Origin: Chitinophagaceae bacterium
GTDB taxonomy: Bacteria; Bacteroidota; Bacteroidia; Chitinophagales; Chitinophagaceae
Assembly: GCA_016787065.1 (NCBI GenBank)
Contig: JAEUVD010000006.1
Location: 1 to 64,000, forward strand
Direction of reading: 5' to 3'
Length of the DNA stretch: 64,000 bases
Both the position numbers and the translations under genes were made by a program. Positions within the stretch are counted from its first letter, which is position 1. Each line of letters starts with the position of its first letter. Below the pieces are notes generated by a model that saw only the letters and a list, made by a program, of their open reading frames with translations, was not told the origin of the DNA and made no database searches. Positions 63,401-64,000 of the stretch are shown here, piece by piece.

Positions 63401-64000
63401 ATACAGATGAAGATTGATAAGCTGATCCGTTTAAACTATATAAATTTCCTCCTGCTCCACCCGTCGCGGTAATTGTAATAGTAGTTGTTTGTCCGTAACA
63501 TAAAATAGTGGCAGCACTGGCACTTACTTGTAACTGACTTGGTTGTGCAATGGTAATCGCCGACGATTTCGTACAATCATTCGCATCTTTCAATACTACC
63601 GTGTAAGTTCCAACCACTAATCCGTTGAATACATTAGAAGTTTGATACCCCGAACCATTCAAACTATATTGATAGGCAGTGGTACCACCACTACCTGTTG
63701 CTGTTATCGAACTTGTTCCTCCAAAACATAAAATACTATCTGCAACTAAATTCAAGGAAAGCACTGCAGGTTGTGTAACCGTATAAATCGAACTTAGGGT
63801 ACAGTTATTTGCATCCTTCACTTGTAAGGTATAAGTACCCGCTGTTACGCCCGGAAACTGATTACTACTTTGATAAGCAGCTCCATTAATTTGATAAGAA
63901 TACAAAGGAGTTCCACCTGTTGCATTAACCGAAATAGTAGTATAGTTACCATAACACAGAACCGGAGTGGATGTAACGGTTGCCGCTAAAATCGGTGGTT
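57423..64000 (-). CDS. Giant SprB-repeat surface adhesin with T9SS type B domain (5' partial)
   Basis: The frame is open to the window edge; the last in-window initiator at 63905 is a TTG inside a repeat, so the N-terminus lies outside. About 2190 residues are visible: some 27 SprB-type units of ~72-80 residues, each built as a C-x-G or CIPGND turn, an A-x-GG block, a YSLNGxxYQ or YxLQPGG strand, and an F-x-x-L-x-x-GTYTVxVxDxNxC end. The final ~100 residues are a CHU_C (type B) sorting domain (FVPNAFSPNNDGVNDVF, IYNRWGNRVW, SWDGRDGG, TYYYIFRYKC). It should be exported by the T9SS and coat the surface, like the gliding adhesin SprB. It may be joined to the downstream DUF2071 gene. Confidence 0.92.
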   Translation of the reverse strand, partial: PPILAATVTSTPVLCYGNYTTISVNATGGTPLYSYQINGAAYQSSNQFPGVTAGTYTLQVKDANNCTLSSIYTVTQPAVLSLNLVADSILCFGGTSSITATGSGGTTAYQYSLNGSGYQTSNVFNGLVVGTYTVVLKDANDCTKSSAITIAQPSQLQVSASAATILCYGQTTTITITATGGAGGNLYSLNGSAYQSSSVFTGIAVGNYTATVKDANNCTASTVINISQPTQLQLTATSGMIACQGGTTTITATATGGVPAYQYSLNGSTYQNGATFSGLVAGTYTVYSKDINNCTATQLVTLNEPSQVTLTITANAILCNGGTITLVATATGGNTVYTYSLNNASFQTSNIYSSITAGTYTIVVKDGNNCSSSSVITITEPSALVIDSVQTVVPTCIPGNDATLQVFASGGSSGYTFSIGGTWQTSSQFTGLASGAYTVVVKDANGCTKSSSVVIVPPNSPVYNSVVSTDVLCFGESNGTLQVTASGGIGSITYTLQPGNMVTTNGSFTNLSAGVYTITAQDANNCTVSTSIQINQPNLLSVSGIAGSIACNGGTTTLTLTANGGLTAYQYNLNGGAYQAGTLFTGLVAGTYTIGVKDANNCTASSIVTINQPSVLTASVSALPILCYNGTTTLQITVSGATPAYQYSLNGGSYQSSATFAYIAAGSYTITVIDANNCTVTVSTTISQPTLLSIDSLQTTSPTCIPGNDGSIIVYASGGTTVYQYSSGGGNQLSNVLTGLAPSTYTILVTDANGCTATSSITINAPNAPTIASVSTNLVSCFGGNDGGLQVTATGGFGTITYSLQPGLQSNNTGIFSALSAGSYTVVASDANNCSVSTLIQVVEPTQLTASGSVTPLACFGGTSTLTITANGGTLPSYQYSLNGSLFQTNNVYSNLSAGTYTVGVYDGNNCSTQFNITISQPPVLTLNLSASTIACNGGSATITANASGGTGALVYSLNGSAYQSSNSFTNLNPGVYTVVVMDANNCTTSSSISIIQPGLLQLDSVQLTTPTCIPGNDGTVIVFASGGTPSYMYSAGGANQASNILTGLAAGNYTITVTDLNGCTITQSITLNSPSAPQIDSILVTDVTCFSGLDGTITTFASGGLGTLTYLLNPGASSNTSGVFASLNANTYTITVTDVNQCTVTSIATINEPAVLTTSLVATSIACYGGTAAITANANGGTQPYQYSLNGGALQSNAIFSGLPAATYTIMVIDVHNCTSTSTIQITEPTQVQLTLSANNIACNGGTSTITASASGGTSSYSYSLNGGAPQSSNVFTNITPGTYTVQVSDVNNCIATSTILITQPTLVQIDSSIYTTPTCIPGNDGTITVFASGGTPTYQYTAGGANQSSNVILGLSSGTFTITVTDLNGCTATAVQTILPPSAPIISSLSSTNISCFGGSNGSIQVSASGGLGTLTYLLTPGNLSNTTGNYSNLLATNYTVTVTDLNNCTVTTIINLTEPTPVQVVTSTADSVLCFGDANGSIQVVANGGTGVISYTLQPGNIVNTIGNFTNLTAGTYTVTGIDAYGCSTSTQLTVYSPAVLQFITVTHTDETCNNTQDASINATATGGSGVLTYSLQPGGQSNTTGIFTNLSGSTYTLVVTDAHACSSSTTIFIINPAAIALASLNHTDVLCAGNSDGTITATGAGGNPGGYTFTLQPGGSSNTTGFFNGLPTGTYTVTISDVKNCSASSTVVILTPSPINFVLNTVVDATCFGVPNGQVYTTITGGTGPFTYVIQPGGITNNLGDFTNVPAGTFTMTVTDANGCSSSVGPFTVNQPPAIVFNLISKKDVTCYGGSDGNFQISVNGGTGPKTLQLAPAIGTFTAPGFFDNLSSNTYTITATDGNGCTASSTVFINQNPAIVFDSIVLTSPTCHGDIDGKIHAFATGGSGTLYYQLNGGLSSTNGLFTGLSAATYTLSVNDQLGCLRDSIINLTEPDPIDFLAIDIKSAECGENKNGRIIITAMGGNGDYTYILRPYIRINKFGVFNDLEAGIYTITIKDYKGCLKDTVVEVNPPGSLMSLSIDKNNLGCFGTGTEGWAKVNVENGTPPYAYSWSTVPIQTSETATGLYFGYYFVDVIDARGCKQTDTVYIEPGPCCEEVFVPNAFSPNNDGVNDVFRVVTSAGIELIQFAIYNRWGNRVWSTPDFRRSWDGRDGGKIVDGNTYYYIFRYKCLTDGNTYIKKGDVTVMP
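57800..64000 (-). repeat. Array of about 27 SprB-type coding repeats
   Basis: Tandem units of roughly 215-240 bp, recognised by recurring Cys turns and GTYTVxVxDxNxC ends. Blocks near the C-terminus (57800-59400) are more diverged; units upstream of 59800 are more alike. Confidence 0.88.
60021..62813 (-). repeat. Four-unit super-repeat of the adhesin (period 924-927 bp)
   Basis: The coding landmark for CIPGND occurs at 62796-62813, 61872-61889, 60945-60962 and 60021-60038, i.e. spacing of 924, 927 and 924 bp (308, 309, 308 codons). Each block holds four SprB units in the same order: CIPGND type, CFG with LQPG/LNPG type, then two C-[FYN]-G YSLNG types. This indicates block-wise tandem duplication. 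Confidence 0.85.

Noticed and set aside
57423..64000. Possible CRISPR or satellite array because of dense repeats
   Set aside because: The repeats are in-frame protein domains of ~215-240 bp without spacer/repeat structure; they encode SprB units.
1..64000. Mobile elements, prophage or defence islands
   Set aside because: No transposase, integrase, terminal inverted repeat, phage structural gene or known defence gene could be identified; the genes are mostly core and envelope functions.

Overview
This 64 kb window comes from an AT-rich Bacteroidota chromosome. It probably belongs to a Flavobacteriales-like lineage, but the order cannot be fixed from the sequence alone. The evidence is the type IX secretion (T9SS) regulator PorX, four proteins with T9SS-type C-terminal sorting domains, the TamL lipoprotein and TamB translocation/assembly pair, families common in Bacteroidota (DUF6089, DUF4476, DUF6438), and many Bacteroidota-type -7 promoter boxes (TAnnTTTG) without strong Shine-Dalgarno sites. 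Genes are dense, mostly housekeeping and envelope functions. I see no tRNA, rRNA, CRISPR array, prophage or insertion sequence.

Layout. 1-3.5 kb: 3' part of tamB. 3.6-9.5 kb (minus): secreted BNR-repeat protein, LolA-like protein, rpsG and rpsL, PfkB-type sugar kinase. 9.7-14.4 kb: 1560-residue repetitive secreted protein ending in a dockerin-like Ca-binding pair. 14.8-18.5 kb: lpdA, tilS with a TPR partner, GNAT acetyltransferase. 18.7-23.6 kb (plus): etfB-etfA, bifunctional nuclease, archaemetzincin-like lipoprotein, HMG-CoA lyase, and a VOC gene broken by an in-frame stop. 23.7-29.2 kb: tryptophan 2,3-dioxygenase, deoxynucleoside kinase, a three-gene operon of two small membrane proteins and an apparently exported PEP-synthase-like ATP-grasp protein, and manC. 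29.4-38.9 kb: DUF6089 protein, beta-helix lipoprotein, HerA-like ATPase, coiled-coil protein, T9SS type B protein, polytopic membrane protein, T9SS type A endonuclease I, and a small membrane protein. 39-44.6 kb: O-antigen ligase family protein, meaB, porX, DUF4476 protein, TrmH-family RNA methyltransferase. 44.6-57.4 kb: tamL, DEAD-box helicase, two secreted proteins, ispH, then an overlapping run of M43 protease, DUF6438, IscA-like and RNase R genes, and a DUF2071 protein. 57.4 kb to the end: a giant SprB-repeat adhesin that runs off the window.

How the genes work together. Envelope biogenesis and secretion dominate: TamB/TamL for outer-membrane assembly, PorX for T9SS control, and several T9SS cargo proteins (adhesin, protease, nuclease). 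Energy and amino-acid catabolism is represented by ETF, E3, HMG-CoA lyase, tryptophan dioxygenase and MeaB.

Most notable. (1) The operon at 25.5-28.1 kb encodes a membrane-anchored, outward-facing protein with a phosphohistidine-like domain followed by an ATP-grasp domain, the order seen in glucan water dikinases. (2) The giant adhesin contains an internal super-repeat: four SprB units repeat as a block with near-exact spacing of 924, 927 and 924 bp. (3) Several -7 boxes lie only 4-7 nt from the start codon, which implies leaderless mRNAs. (4) A VOC gene carries a single premature TAA.
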